64,000 bases of DNA from Micropterix aruncella (lineage: Eukaryota > Arthropoda > Insecta > Lepidoptera > Micropterigidae), in contig OX155963.1 of the NCBI GenBank assembly GCA_944548615.1, positions 32,705,415 through 32,769,414 of the forward strand, in the 5' to 3' direction. The position numbers and the translations under genes were made by a program. Positions 29,360-40,009 of the stretch are shown in pieces. The notes beneath the pieces were generated by a model. It searched no databases. It worked only from the letters and a program-made list of their open reading frames with translations, and was not told where the DNA came from. Within the stretch, counting starts at the first letter, position 1. Every line of letters begins with the position of its first letter.

Positions 29360-31582
29360 CGCAGGTGCTTCCGGCAAGCGTACCGCCGCATGGGGGAAGC
29401 CCGCAGGGGTTCTCTTCCCCCTGAGCGCGTGGAGGTACTTCGGGAGTCCCTGAGATCGGCTCGGAGCGTCTACCACGCCGCCATTAGGCGTGCCAAGACT
29501 GATTCCTGGCGTACATGGGTTAGCGAAGTTGGGAATGCAAACCCATGGGACATGAAGAACGTCATCGACAAAGGTGCCAAGCGGGGTGGGAACTACCTCT
29601 CTAGCATTGTCGAGGGTACTTCCGCCCCGCTTGACACCGAAGGCACTCTTTCAGTTCTCCTCGGTTCTTTGTGTCCATCGGATCGGAATGACAATGACGA
29701 TCCCCACCACGCGCAGCTGCGGCGGCTTATAGCCGTAGACTCGCGCGTACCTGATCTGTCAGAGGTAACAGCGGACGAGGTCGGCACCATCATCGGGTCG
29801 CTATCGCGCAGAAAGGCACCGGGGATAGACAACTTTACGTCTGATATAGTGAAGCGGTTGTGGGAATTCGCAAGATGGGAGGTGACTGTCCTGATGCAGA
29901 AATGCATTAGGGACGGTCATTTCCCATTATGCTGGAAGGCTGGCCTCCTGCGGGTGATTCCCAAAGGTAACGACAAGCCGCGCTCGGATCCGAAAGCGTA
30001 CAGGCCCATCACGCTCCTTCCCATAATGGGTAAGGTGCTCGAAGTGCTTGTGCGCGAACGGCTGAAAAGGACTCTGTCTCCCCAGAACGAGCGTCAGTTT
30101 GGCTTTACCCGAGGGAAAAGCACGGAGGACGCCATCCTGTTTGCGAAGAACTGGGTCCGCAACTATGACGGCCGCTACGTGGTAGGCGTATTTTTGGATA
30201 TCTCCGGTGCATTCGACAACGCGTGGTGGCCGATGCTCATATGCAAGCTTCGCGCCCGCCTGTGCCCGAACAATTTGTTGAAAGTAGTGAGGAGCTACTT
30301 TTCAGACAGATCTGTCACTCTGAGGTACGGCCCGACCAGCGTCACCAAAACCCCGACTATGGGCTGTCCACAGGGGTCAGTGTTGGGTCCTAGCCTTTGG
30401 AACATTCTCTTTGATGATTTCCTCGGTCTACCTTACCCGGAGGGGTGCACCGTCAGCGCTTATGCAGACGACGCTCTCCTCCTGGTGGGCGGCAGGAGTC
30501 GCGCAGAGGTCGAAAGAAGGGTGGCTGACTCGCTGGACCTGATCCTCGGATGGGGTCAGCGAAACAGACTCACCTTCTCTCCGACGAAAACTCAGGCGCT
30601 TCTCCTGAAGGGACATCTTAAGCGGAACCCTGTCATCAGGATGAACGGTCGCCCGGTATCCTTCCCGGCCACCGTTCGATACCTGGGGGTGACGCTTACG
30701 GCTTCCCTTTCCTTTCTTTCGCACGCAAAGATTACAGCCGAAAAATCCCGGGATCTATTCTTTGCGCTCCGCGGAGTGAGTCGGGCCGACTGGGGAATTC
30801 GTTTCCCGGCGGTCATGACTATCTATAAGGGCGTCTTCGTCCCGCGTGCGACTTATGCCGCACGCGCTTGGACGGAGTCTGCTGTTCCTGAGGCGACGCG
30901 TGTCGCGCTGCTGCGCGGACAGCGCATCCCTCTCGTGGCCCTGACCGGGGCGTACAGAACGACGTCCACTCTTGCGTTACCCGTCATCGCTGGCGTTCTG
31001 CCGATTGACCTGGAGATTCTGGAGCGTGCAGCCTTGTCGCGGTACCGCCGGGGCGAGCCGGTAGTCCTTCATGGCCTATCGATCGACCCGGTGGCGCACC
31101 GAGCTGGGGAGTTTGCCCGCCTGATTCGGGTGGAGTCCTTGCGTGTCTGGCAGGCTAGATGGGACGCCGGGGGTACGGGCCGCCTCACCCATTGCTTCTT
31201 CCCGTCTGTTGCAGTGCGGATGGCAAATTCGTTTCTGCGGTTCGACCACCATACCACGCAGCTGGTTGGGGGCCACGGAGAGTTCAGAGCCAAACTATTT
31301 GACTTTGGACTTGCCGATGACCCCCGGTGCGCCTGTGGGTATGGTCGCCAAACTGCGGAACACGTAATTTGGTCTTGCCCAATTCTAGCGGCTGCACGGG
31401 AGAAATTGATGGATGCAGTGGGCGCGTGCGTTGGGCGTTCTCCGATTTGGTACCCGGATTTGGTCAGTTGTAGGAGCTGCTTCCAGTCGTTTGGCGAGTT
31501 TGTGGGGCTCTGGGTGGCTTCTTGGGAAAGCATGAGGCTTCGGGATACCCCCCATGGGGTACCCTCTTCCTTGGTGGCGTGA
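29360..31582 (+). CDS. R1-clade reverse transcriptase, 5'-truncated but uninterrupted
   Basis: Open for 741 codons from the truncation point; the ATG at 29390 is not a natural start. Counted from it: RRKAPGIDNF (about 140-149), YRPITLLPIMGK (204-215), GVFLDISGAFDN (266-277, first Asp), GCPQGSVLGP (325-334), YADDALLL (358-365, catalytic pair), VRYLGVTLTAS (about 430) and CACGYGRQTAEHVIWSC (647-663), the C-x-C-x7-H-x4-C knuckle typical of R1-clade ORF2. All reverse transcriptase motifs are intact and there is no internal stop. R1-clade elements make cDNA at nicked, often specific, sites. Lacking the endonuclease, this copy cannot move by itself. R1 clade over I clade is favoured by the knuckle and by the very G+C-rich, tail-less 3' UTR. 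Confidence 0.85.
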   Translation, partial: RRCFRQAYRRMGEARRGSLPPERVEVLRESLRSARSVYHAAIRRAKTDSWRTWVSEVGNANPWDMKNVIDKGAKRGGNYLSSIVEGTSAPLDTEGTLSVLLGSLCPSDRNDNDDPHHAQLRRLIAVDSRVPDLSEVTADEVGTIIGSLSRRKAPGIDNFTSDIVKRLWEFARWEVTVLMQKCIRDGHFPLCWKAGLLRVIPKGNDKPRSDPKAYRPITLLPIMGKVLEVLVRERLKRTLSPQNERQFGFTRGKSTEDAILFAKNWVRNYDGRYVVGVFLDISGAFDNAWWPMLICKLRARLCPNNLLKVVRSYFSDRSVTLRYGPTSVTKTPTMGCPQGSVLGPSLWNILFDDFLGLPYPEGCTVSAYADDALLLVGGRSRAEVERRVADSLDLILGWGQRNRLTFSPTKTQALLLKGHLKRNPVIRMNGRPVSFPATVRYLGVTLTASLSFLSHAKITAEKSRDLFFALRGVSRADWGIRFPAVMTIYKGVFVPRATYAARAWTESAVPEATRVALLRGQRIPLVALTGAYRTTSTLALPVIAGVLPIDLEILERAALSRYRRGEPVVLHGLSIDPVAHRAGEFARLIRVESLRVWQARWDAGGTGRLTHCFFPSVAVRMANSFLRFDHHTTQLVGGHGEFRAKLFDFGLADDPRCACGYGRQTAEHVIWSCPILAAAREKLMDAVGACVGRSPIWYPDLVSCRSCFQSFGEFVGLWVASWESMRLRDTPHGVPSSLVA

Positions 31583-32053
31583 TTCGGCGGCTACTTCCAG
31601 CCCGAAGTGCCCGTCTTTGTGTCCGTCTCTTTACCGCCCCGAGGGGCGTTTCGTTCTTTGCAGGATCCAGGGATTCCTCCCCCCCGTGGCTGCTCCGAGA
31701 CCTGCCCACGGACAGCACGCCTTCACGTTCATTGTTCTGGAGCGTCCTCTACCCCGCTTACCGGCTCCTAAATTTATGATATTGTTATTTCTTTTCTCGT
31801 TATATTATGTGTAATATTTTGTAAAATTTTAATTTTTTTTGTAAATAAGTTTTATTTTTGAATAAATGGGTTCTCGGGGCGGTACGGGGGGGGTGGTTTA
31901 CCCTATTTCACCCCCTGCGCGTTTTACCCTTCTGGTACGCGCAGGGTTGTCGTAGCACGACATCCCGGGCAGACAAGACGACCCTCGTCGTTATAACTGC
32001 CCGGGCGGTGGGCGGGGTTTGCTGCCCTCACCTATCGCCTTGAAACTCTTAAC
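31583..32053 (+). promoter_or_regulatory. R1-like LINE 3' UTR with stem-loops
   Basis: The end of the element holds two strong inverted pairs: CCCTGCGCG (31913-31921) with CGCGCAGGG (31938-31946), and CCCGGGCAG (31964-31972) with CTGCCCGGG (31997-32005). In R1/R2-type elements, structured 3' UTR RNA is what the reverse transcriptase recognises. That role here is inferred from position and structure. Confidence 0.5.
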
Positions 32054-32066
32054 TGTGGTGACCGGT
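32054..32066. repeat. insertion target copy 2
   Basis: TGTGGTGACCGGT between the end of the R1-like LINE and the start (GGGAGCTAATGGGC) of the next SINE-like copy. Confidence 0.85.
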
Positions 32067-32717
32067 GGGAGCTAATGGGCGCATGATGGGTTGGCCACGA
32101 AGACCCATGTGTTCAGGGTCGGTCACACTCACGGGTCAACATCCATCCGACGGCCTCCACGCACGGGATGCGAACCTGGGTAGGACTCTGGCCTTGGTCA
32201 GTTTCCCCTGAGAATCAAACCTCTGGCGCTCCTGGACGTTCTGTGCACCGTGTCTGCGCACTCTGACCAACAGTCGGAGGAGTCTGGAAGCTGTATTGTT
32301 TCCTATAGAGCGGGGATGGTTGCGTACCTTACGGCGACTGCTTTTGAAATGACCATCGGCCATCCGATCGTAAGTAAGAGGCTGGCAAAGGACGCCATGG
32401 TCCGCGATAGATTCGGTATACACCGTTTCATCGCTTCGTAAGGGAGAGGATTGCGCAAGCGACCTCGAACTCGGAACCAATCGAGAGACCGGAGAAATCT
32501 GGTCACAATTGGAAGTTAGGGCGCGAGTGTCGGGCCCGTCAGGTAACATAACTGGCTATCTCGCGGTAAGGCGTTGGTCTCTAACGGGTTGTGGCGTAGC
32601 TAGACGGTGGATTGTTTTTGTCCTAAGTCTTCTACGCTCACTCCAGGGAGATAGAACGACTAATCGTTAAAACTCCCTGTGATGACGGGCTCGCCCGTTG
32701 TAGTCGACAACCCAAGT
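32067..32717 (+). mobile_element. SINE-like retroposon, copy 2 (full length, inside copy 1)
   Basis: 651 bp from GGGAGCTAATGGGC to GTCGACAACCCAAGT. It lies between two TGTGGTGACCGGT copies. The 3' end shows AACGACTAATCGTT and ACGGGCTCGCCCGT, two small stem-loops kept in other copies. No protein frame is conserved. The 137- and 63-codon frames across it are shadows. Confidence 0.78.
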
Positions 32718-32730
32718 TGTGGTGACCGGT
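32718..32730. repeat. insertion target copy 3
   Basis: TGTGGTGACCGGT directly followed by the missing 3' end of SINE-like copy 1. Confidence 0.85.
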
Positions 32731-32752
32731 TCGCTCGTTGTAGTCGACACCG
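32731..32752 (+). mobile_element. SINE-like retroposon, copy 1 (3' end)
   Basis: The last ~22 bases of the interrupted older copy (TCGCTCGTTGTAGTCGACAC and CG). Rejoined in order with 28767-29357 it restores the family's block order. Confidence 0.7.
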
Positions 32753-34047
32753 CCCATGTGTCTTATGATCATTAAAATTATATGCAATATTGTCAATGCT
32801 GAACTGAAGCCCCCCATTATTCTCGTTGGCTCATATATTGTCAAATTTAAATAAAATATTTCTAATACAGAAGTATTTTTTTACGTTTTTAGATATTTTT
32901 AAATTGTCAATATTTAAGCGCATATTACATTTTTCCTTAAATCCATTTTTTTCTAAAACATTTACGACACGTTTTAGCTGACAAACAATAATACCAATCG
33001 ACCTTTAAACACATATTATTATTAAATTAGTATCCTTGTATTTTAAATTCTCTTTCAATATTAAATTGTTTTAAATAATATTTTTTTCGGCAAACTCGCC
33101 ACAGTCTGTATGCTTCCTTATTTTCCTGAATTCCTGTCCTCATCTTACCAGGCTAACTCTATTTCATTTGTGAGATGCGTTCTAGTACTGTGCAGCATAT
33201 TTGTATTTGACCGGTTTGAGGCCAGTTTTGTGAAGATGGTAACAAAGCGTAATACTAACATATTTATCATCATTAATCATATGAATTAATTTTAATGTCG
33301 TTTATTTATAATAGCTATGCATTATCGCATCTGAAATACGCATCGGTAATGCGTCGGTACTATGGTACTAACTTGTACCATTGAAACGTTAATTAGATGG
33401 TAATCACATTCTCCGCACGTGGGTTTATTTTCTAGATGTCGTGCACAATAGTCCAAGAGCTCGCTGCAGACACAATAACCTCTTTTTCTTCAAGGATAGT
33501 GATTAGTGTTAGTGGGAACATATCTATAAACATACTAACACCCGCAAGCAATTTGAAGCATAACAAGAAAAGAAAAAAAATACGCAAAATAAGAAAGGGT
33601 ATGAAAAGACAAACTATTTGCCATCTGTACATTTAAAAAATATTAGGTATCTTCTTACATTACCATTTTTTTATTACGGTTTTATACAGAATAACGATGT
33701 TTCAATCGTAATTTCGTTGAATTACAATGAGTTTTGTTTATTGATTATTATATTTTTATTATTATTTCTAATTGTCTCCGATAATCCATTGTATTTCTTA
33801 TTTGTAGGATTATTTAACATTATATTTCATGACAATTCAAACTGTAGTTTTAAGTATCTAATACAACTATTATCAATTGTGTGGTGAGTCTCTTATGAAA
33901 TATTTGCTATCCATTTTATCATATTTTAACATTAAGCGGCTATATAAAGTGTCTAAACAGATATGTGAAAGTTTTTTGAAGACAATAAATGTGAAAAAAA
34001 GTAAACCTACTGTTTAGTATACTGTGGTATTGTCCTACCACCAGGGA
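32753..34047. other. no supported gene
   Basis: About 1.3 kb of A+T-rich DNA. The 66-codon frames on both strands at 33432-33636 overlap and cancel as evidence. The 89-codon frame at 33618-33887 is hydrophobic and low in complexity, typical of A+T-rich noise. Confidence 0.4.
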
Positions 34048-34175
34048 CACGGGCGAGGTTAGAACTCTCTGCCTGTTGTATAGAATCCTCAGGAATGGCA
34101 TTCCCTTTTATCTCGCCGAAAGGTTCACAGAGAACAAAAGTCGTTATCTATCCCTGGTCTGACCATTATTAACAC
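34048..34175 (+). pseudogene. decayed LINE C-terminus fragment
   Basis: Reads LRTLCLLYRILRNGIPFYLA then ERFTE, which aligns with MRVLCMLFKILDGVAPNYLT and RFTAL of the LINE copies at 7789 and 45111. Frames on both sides are broken. It is an old relative of that family. Confidence 0.55.
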
Positions 34176-34716
<541 letters not shown>

Positions 34717-35187
34717 TATAGGATGATGTTTTTATTTAAAATAAAATTAGTAAAAGCTACTTAAAAAGTAACGAAGGAAATCCCAGCTTGTATTGGGAAA
34801 TGCTTATGTTTGAATGAGATATACTTACGGATGTGCACGACTTTCGACGGTGCAATGTAAGTTTAAAGGTCCTTTTGCAGTCGACTAACGATCGCTATTC
34901 ATCCATATATCTCATAAATAGGGCTTATCCTTATGCAACACAAAATGCCTTCAATGGATAAGGATATGCATAAGGATAAGCCCTATTTATGAGATATATG
35001 GATGAATAGTGATCGTTAGTCGACTGCAAAAGGACCTTTAAACTTACATTGCACCGTCGAAAGTCGTGCACATCCGTAAGTATATCTCATTCAAACATAA
35101 GCATTTCCCAATACAAGCTGGGATTTCCTTCGCTACTTTTTAAGTAGCTTTTACTAATTTTATTTTAAATAAAAACATCATCCTATA
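34717..35187. mobile_element. foldback element, 221-bp arms
   Basis: Left arm 34717-34937 and right arm 34967-35187 are complementary with only two mismatches that I can find; the loop is 29 bases (34938-34966). It begins TATAGGATGATG and ends CATCATCCTATA. The TA-rich target on both sides fits insertion at TA, as for Tc1/mariner-type MITEs. No protein is encoded. The near-perfect arms indicate recent origin or ongoing conversion between arms. A transcript would form a ~220-bp double-stranded RNA. Confidence 0.9.
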
Positions 35188-35215
35188 AACGGATTTCTTT
35201 ACAAACCTTATCAAA

Positions 35216-35686
<471 letters not shown>

Positions 35687-35689
35687 TGG

Positions 35690-36150
35690 CTACGTATATC
35701 CGCATCTAAAATACGGCATTATAATGTGGGGCAACTAAACAGAAGTCCAACGAATATTCAATATACAGATGTCCTGTGTTCGACTTCTAAACGGAGTAGC
35801 GCCAGACACTTCCTGCAGGTCGCTCTTCGTTAGCATGTCTATGTTGCCTGTGCCCTCTCTGTATATACTAGAATGTTGTGAATTCATTAAAAATATTCCC
35901 GATATCTACTTCTTACGAAGAGATGTACATTCCAGGGCTACGAGGAATAGAAACCTCATAAATTGTCCCTTAGTGAGGACACAAAAGTGAAAAAGGGACC
36001 TGAGTTCTGTTGTGTTAAATATTTTAACGCTATTCCACAAAACATCAAATCAATGCAACAACCAGGATTCAAACAGACATTAAAGCACTGGCTCAAAAAT
36101 AAATGCTATTACAGCGTGAATGACTTATTAAACGATAATGGCAAATAAAT
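35690..36150 (+). pseudogene. LINE C-terminal fragment (jockey-like), frameshifted
   Basis: Just after the (TA)n it reads [11 protein letters not shown], then [49 protein letters not shown] and, after a frameshift near 35985, FCCVKYFNAIPQNIKSMQQP and CYYSVNDLLND with a stop at 36146-36148. The order G-I-[IL]-x-W-G, T-R-N-R-N and Y-F-N-x-[IL]-P follows the LINE at 3-533. One in-frame stop (after GN) and a frameshift make it dead. It starts exactly where the TA array ends. Confidence 0.75.
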
Positions 36151-36556
36151 AATTTAACATATTTTTATTGTAATTCTCCAACATTTTAAACTTTAAACAT
36201 GGATATTTAATTCTAGCTCTAAATCTGACAAATCGTAGATAGCCTAATAATTCCAGATTGACATTTTAATTTAAAAACAAACCAACGTTTGATTTATATA
36301 TAGTAATGGAAATTTACTAATTTTGTAAATAATAGTTCTAATTATTATTTTGTTAATACCTATGTCTAAAACGTAATATTTTCGGATTTGTTTTCCTTCA
36401 ACTGCGAAGCGAACATATTTAATTATAGAAAAAATACATATTGTACGCCTGATTGGTAAACTGTATAGCACATATAATAGTACCTATTCATTTTGTACTA
36501 CCTACTTACAGTTCACAATAAAGAATTATTATTAATTATTATTATTATTATTAAAC
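36151..36556 (+). mobile_element. 3' UTR and (ATT)n tail of the LINE at 35690
   Basis: A+T-rich UTR ending TTCACAATAAAGAATTATTA and ATT repeats up to about 36555. The AATAAAG is a plausible polyadenylation signal. Confidence 0.6.
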
Positions 36557-37265
36557 CCAAGCAAAGATGTTCACCATAGTGGCTGAATCCAGGAGAAGTA
36601 GCAAGAAAATTTCCAAAATGCGGTATCAGTCATGAGTCACAGGTGGTCCTGTGTCGTCTGTCATCAATTACAGCTTCTTGTGGTCTGGCAAAACATGTAA
36701 TTACAATTTTACTGCAAGCAATTTTGGAGAAGCTCATGATTAAACAGCCGAGTCTTGGTCAATCGTTCTTTGCTACTGCGCTGAGAGAAGTTGGCTCGAT
36801 CAATTCACTCCTTGTCTCCTTTGTTTCAACAGAGTTATTAATAAAATCAGATTTATCTCTATTCCGCGCGTAATCCTCGTAAGGACACTGTTGTTAGGAT
36901 ACTGTCACCGTAAGTTTCCACAACTTGATGTACGACGGCTACAAATCGCGTCTTTATTTTGATTGAACAAGACAAGCAGTAAGTGCCGCAAATGATTTTT
37001 ATTTGGCTCGAAATTCGACATATTTGCCAAACGAAAAAAATGAAGCTAACCCAAAATCGTTTAAACATCAAAGGCGTTTTGAAAGGTACTATCATATCAA
37101 CAAAATATATAAGACGTTATATTGTAAATCAACCCTTGTTTCCAGCGCGATGCCTTAACAAACTTAAGATTGATTAACCGCCACATCGGTTTTCTCCTGA
37201 TTGTCCGCTCCCTCTAATGCTAATAAATTTAAAGTAAAAAAGGATTTATAAAAACAAGCTTTACT
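36557..37265. other. no recognised gene
   Basis: Less A+T-rich, with frames 36643-36873 (+) and 36859-37095 (-), but neither shows a motif that I know. It could be old transposon DNA. I cannot support a gene. Confidence 0.4.
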
Positions 37266-37269
37266 CTCC

Positions 37270-37398
37270 ACCAGAAAGTTCCAGTGGCAACCTCCCGGCT
37301 CCATCTTCAGAGTTTCCATTACACGTCATCAAGTGTAATAGAAACTACTCAAGACAGCAGAACAAACGAGCCCAAACTCGACTAATCTTAGCACTTTC
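37270..37398 (+). repeat. interspersed repeat (TCATCAGATC family), left of hAT
   Basis: AGTTCCAGTGGCAACCTCCC, GGCTCCATCTTCAGAG and GTCATCAAGTGTAATAGAAA match 38321-38400. The hAT element was inserted within it, because TSD copies separate the two halves. Confidence 0.65.
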
Positions 37399-37406
37399 CA
37401 TTAGGG
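37399..37406. repeat. hAT target duplication, left
   Basis: CATTAGGG; the right copy at 38313-38320 is CATTAGAG (7 of 8). Eight bases is the hAT standard. Confidence 0.75.
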
Positions 37407-37609
37407 CATCGGTTCCCAAAGTGTGGGTCGCGACCCACTGGTGGATCGCGAGCCGATTCCAGGTGGTTCGCGAACACAAAGTATGAGCGTAGGGCAGATA
37501 GACGACGAGATAGATTGACAAGTCTAAGTGTATTTAGGATACCTACAGACAATATAATATAATAAAATAAAGATATAACTTGAAAAAATAGAATATAAAA
37601 CTTGCAACA

Positions 37610-37804
37610 TCTTGGGGTGTCAACTACAGCGGGCGAGCCCGTCACCACAGGACATTTTAACGATTAGTCGTTCTATCGCCCTGCAGTGAACGTAGAAGAC
37701 TTTGGACAGTACATTCTACGTCCAGCTACGTCACAACCCGTGAGAGTCCAACGCCTTACCGCGAGTGAGCCAGGAATAAACCCGGCGGGCTCGAGATACT
37801 CGCG
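37610..37804 (-). mobile_element. SINE-like retroposon, copy D (5'-truncated, reverse)
   Basis: The minus strand shows only the 3' third of the family, ending GACGGGCTCGCCCGCTGTAG and TTGACACC. ACTTGCAACA at 37600-37609 and 37805-37814 is an exact 10-bp target duplication. Truncation at the 5' end with the 3' end kept is the pattern of target-primed reverse transcription. Confidence 0.8.
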
Positions 37805-37892
37805 ACTTGCAACAGCGCGGGAAGATGAAATAGCCGCGCGATGAGACAGTGCAGCGCCGCGTCTCTAGCCTCGTTTCGCTCGCCTTCGTCGT

Positions 37893-38079
37893 CCGCGCGG
37901 CCGAGCGGCACAATCTCTTATTTGTGTGAAGTAGGTTTTTCTGCGTTGACAAGTATAAATACAAAGTACAGGAACAAGCTAGATTTGTCAAATTCTCTGC
38001 GCTTAAAAATATCTCGCATAAAGTTGACGTAGAAGCTGTAATTTGGAGAAATAGAAATCAAGCTCATCCGTCACACTGA
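37893..38079 (+). pseudogene. hAT transposase C-terminus
   Basis: Reads SYLCEVGFSALTSINTKYRN, KLDLSNSLRLKISRIKL, then after a one-base frameshift KVDVEAVIWRNRNQAHPSH with a stop at 38077-38079. L-C-E-x-G-F-S-A-L, K-Y-R-N-[KR]-L and the terminal Q-A-H-P-S-H are the hAT dimerisation block (ZBED5/SCAND3-like). No DDE residues remain. The frame lies inside the element with matching hAT terminal repeats. Confidence 0.85.
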
Positions 38080-38320
38080 AATATTTCGTAAGTAGGTAGG
38101 TATATAAACGTAGTTCTTAGTTTCTATTTTTTTGTATTGTCGCATATTAGAATTTCCTACAAAATAAAGACTCACCTATGATACTTACAAATGAATTGTT
38201 TATTTTTTACATCAAACCACACACTAACTTTTCTGAAAAAGTTCTCGCTGGGTCGCAAAATATTGTGATTTTAAAAATTGGGTCGCGGGGTCAATAAGTT
38301 TGGGAACCCCTGCATTAGAG

Positions 38321-38625
38321 AGTTCCAGTGGCAATCTTTTGGCTCCATCTTCAGACCCTCGTCATCATGTGTAATAGAAAGTACTCATAGAAACGAAACA
38401 TACCAGCCCAAATTCGACTGACCTACCATTTGCCATCAGGGAGTTCCAGTCCCTACATCCCGGCTCCATCATCAAATCAGCTCGATAGTGCCATAATATT
38501 GCATTGTCACCGAACTTACATAAGTATTCCAAACTTCAGCTCAATCGGATACCAGCAAGTGATTGAAAAATGCTTAGCAAATTTTGAAATGGACAACTTA
38601 CATACGAACATTGCAAGTTAATAAA
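38321..38625 (+). repeat. interspersed repeat (TCATCAGATC family), right of hAT
   Basis: Contains two modules: AGTTCCAGTGGCAATCTTTT and AGTTCCAGTCCCTACATCCC, then CGGCTCCATCATCAAATCAG, ATATTGCATTGTCACC and CAGCTCAATCGGATACCAGC. The same blocks occur at 41500-41790. I associate it with non-autonomous Helitrons of moths, but no ends are seen. Confidence 0.6.
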
Positions 38626-39224
38626 GCTTGTACTAAAAAACACTTGCTTCAGGCCTTGCGGAGAGCGTGCAATGATATCACAACATCATCAGCATGCGCC
38701 AGTAGTTTTACAGTGATGGCTCCTAAGCTGAGTGCGGTGTACCTAGTGCTCGCTAGGCACAGACAACACTAGGTCAATATAATTAAAGACAAGATTGAAA
38801 AAGCGGTTACTGTCTGATTGTTAGCAATTATGTCGCCTTCGCCGAGGTGATTTTTCAATCATTAACCGAGTCATTTGCGAAAGAAGACACGACCGCGAGT
38901 AATCCAGCGAGTCAAGCGGAATGACCTTCAAATGAAATAACAGAGATACAACAATACGGAATGTGCTTGTGTTTCAGTTCAATATTTTTTGTAGTTTTAT
39001 TTTTATTTTATTTTAATTAGGTAAAGTAACATCATGCGCAACATAAAAATTAGCTACAGAATTCTTCGAAAAATATGTTGTTATTCCGATTATAACTTAC
39101 GAAAGAAATAATTTGACACATTCTTTCATAAATTAAAATGTTATTATTTAGGTGTGCACAATGATACTTAAAACTCTTATTACCTACATCAGTAGTAACA
39201 TTGCAATGTAATTTTATTTCATTT
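38626..39224. other. no supported gene
   Basis: Contains the 17-bp near-palindrome around CTAGTGCTCGCTAG at 38746. No frame is convincing. Confidence 0.35.
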
Positions 39225-39980
39225 TTTTATTTTTATTTTTATTTATGGAAACATACAGCGCATACAATATCATACGTGTGCATAAACATATTGTAGAAAA
39301 AAAAGAAAAACATTACGCCGATAATCGTTTCCTACGAAAGTAACATATTAAACAGATTTCCGCATATTACACATTTGGATTTCAGCATATTACACTTAAT
39401 AATTAATTATAAAATAAAGAAATTTCATATTAAATATAAAATTAATATAGAAAACCGATGGGAGAGGTAGTGAATTGGAAGTGATTAGGAAGAAGGAGTT
39501 AGACGATGGCATGTTTATATGTATATAGATATAAATAAAGATAGAGATAGGTCGTATAGTGGATATATAGATACAGATATTTATTGATGTTTAGAGATAT
39601 TTATAGATATATAATAAATATTTATAGATATTTATAAATATTTGTAGTAGCTACTGATATATTGCATGAAAAGCATATAACTAAGTACGATAGGTATTAA
39701 CAAGCTCTTTAGGTGCAATTGATTTAAATAATTCTTTAACGAACGTCGGTTGGTTGAGGTTGAAAATGTCGATGGTGGAGAAATGAGAGACGTACGTGCA
39801 CATCAGCCTATAAGCGATAGAATTTTTCGCGTAGTTGGTATTGGCACGAGAGACATCAAACGTGCGTGAATTGCGAATTAATCGCGATATAATGTAATTT
39901 TGTCGAAACGCTAAGAAAACCTTTCGTCCTATTGCACACGGCAAGGATTCGTCGTCCCCTAACCATAAAAATATCAAACA
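39225..39980 (-). pseudogene. LINE C-terminal fragment (family with GCGCTGTATG 3' UTR)
   Basis: The minus frame 39977-39681 reads FDVSRANTNYAKNSIAYRLM, then CTYVSHFSTIDIFNLNQPTF and VKELFKS before the stop. A second copy at 63165-63800 has FEVPRVRTRYA-type sequence, NSIMYRLMSTY and IDLFNM in the same order. The 3' UTR goes left to TGCGCTGTATGTTTCCATAA and an AAAATAAAAATAAAAAAATG tail at about 39225. It is a 5'-truncated LINE; the clade is unknown. Confidence 0.65.
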
Positions 39981-40009
39981 AGTAAATATATTAAAAGGAA
40001 TAAAATATA

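Larger units (their letters stand above)
29358..32053 (+). mobile_element. R1-like LINE, 5'-truncated
   Basis: About 2.7 kb between two copies of TGTGGTGACCGGT. It has a long reverse transcriptase frame and a G+C-rich 3' UTR of about 470 bp without a poly-A tail. High G+C makes it stand out from its surroundings. The first ORF and the AP-endonuclease are lost by 5' truncation. It is the only copy in this window. Confidence 0.8.
37407..38312 (+). mobile_element. hAT element, internally deleted, with nested SINE-like copy
   Basis: The ends CATCGGTTCCCAAAGTGTGG and TTTGGGAACCCCTG are inverted repeats with GGGTCGCG/CGCGACCC next to them. An 8-bp duplication flanks the element. It has 906 bp including a 195-bp SINE-like insertion plus 10-bp duplication. 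Most of the transposase is deleted. Confidence 0.85.

Noticed and set aside
32136..32549. 137-codon minus frame in SINE-like copy 2
   Set aside because: Antisense to the element and not conserved elsewhere; chance frame in G+C-richer repeat.
29345..32730. Triple site explained as a plain tandem repeat of SINE-like units
   Set aside because: The third site is followed by exactly the missing 3' end of the first copy, which fits nested insertions and not simple tandem units.
33432..33887. 66- to 89-codon hydrophobic frames
   Set aside because: A+T-rich composition gives Ile/Phe/Leu/Tyr-rich frames by chance on both strands.
36643..37095. Frames on both strands, possible transposase
   Set aside because: No motif I can name; overlapping frames weaken the case.
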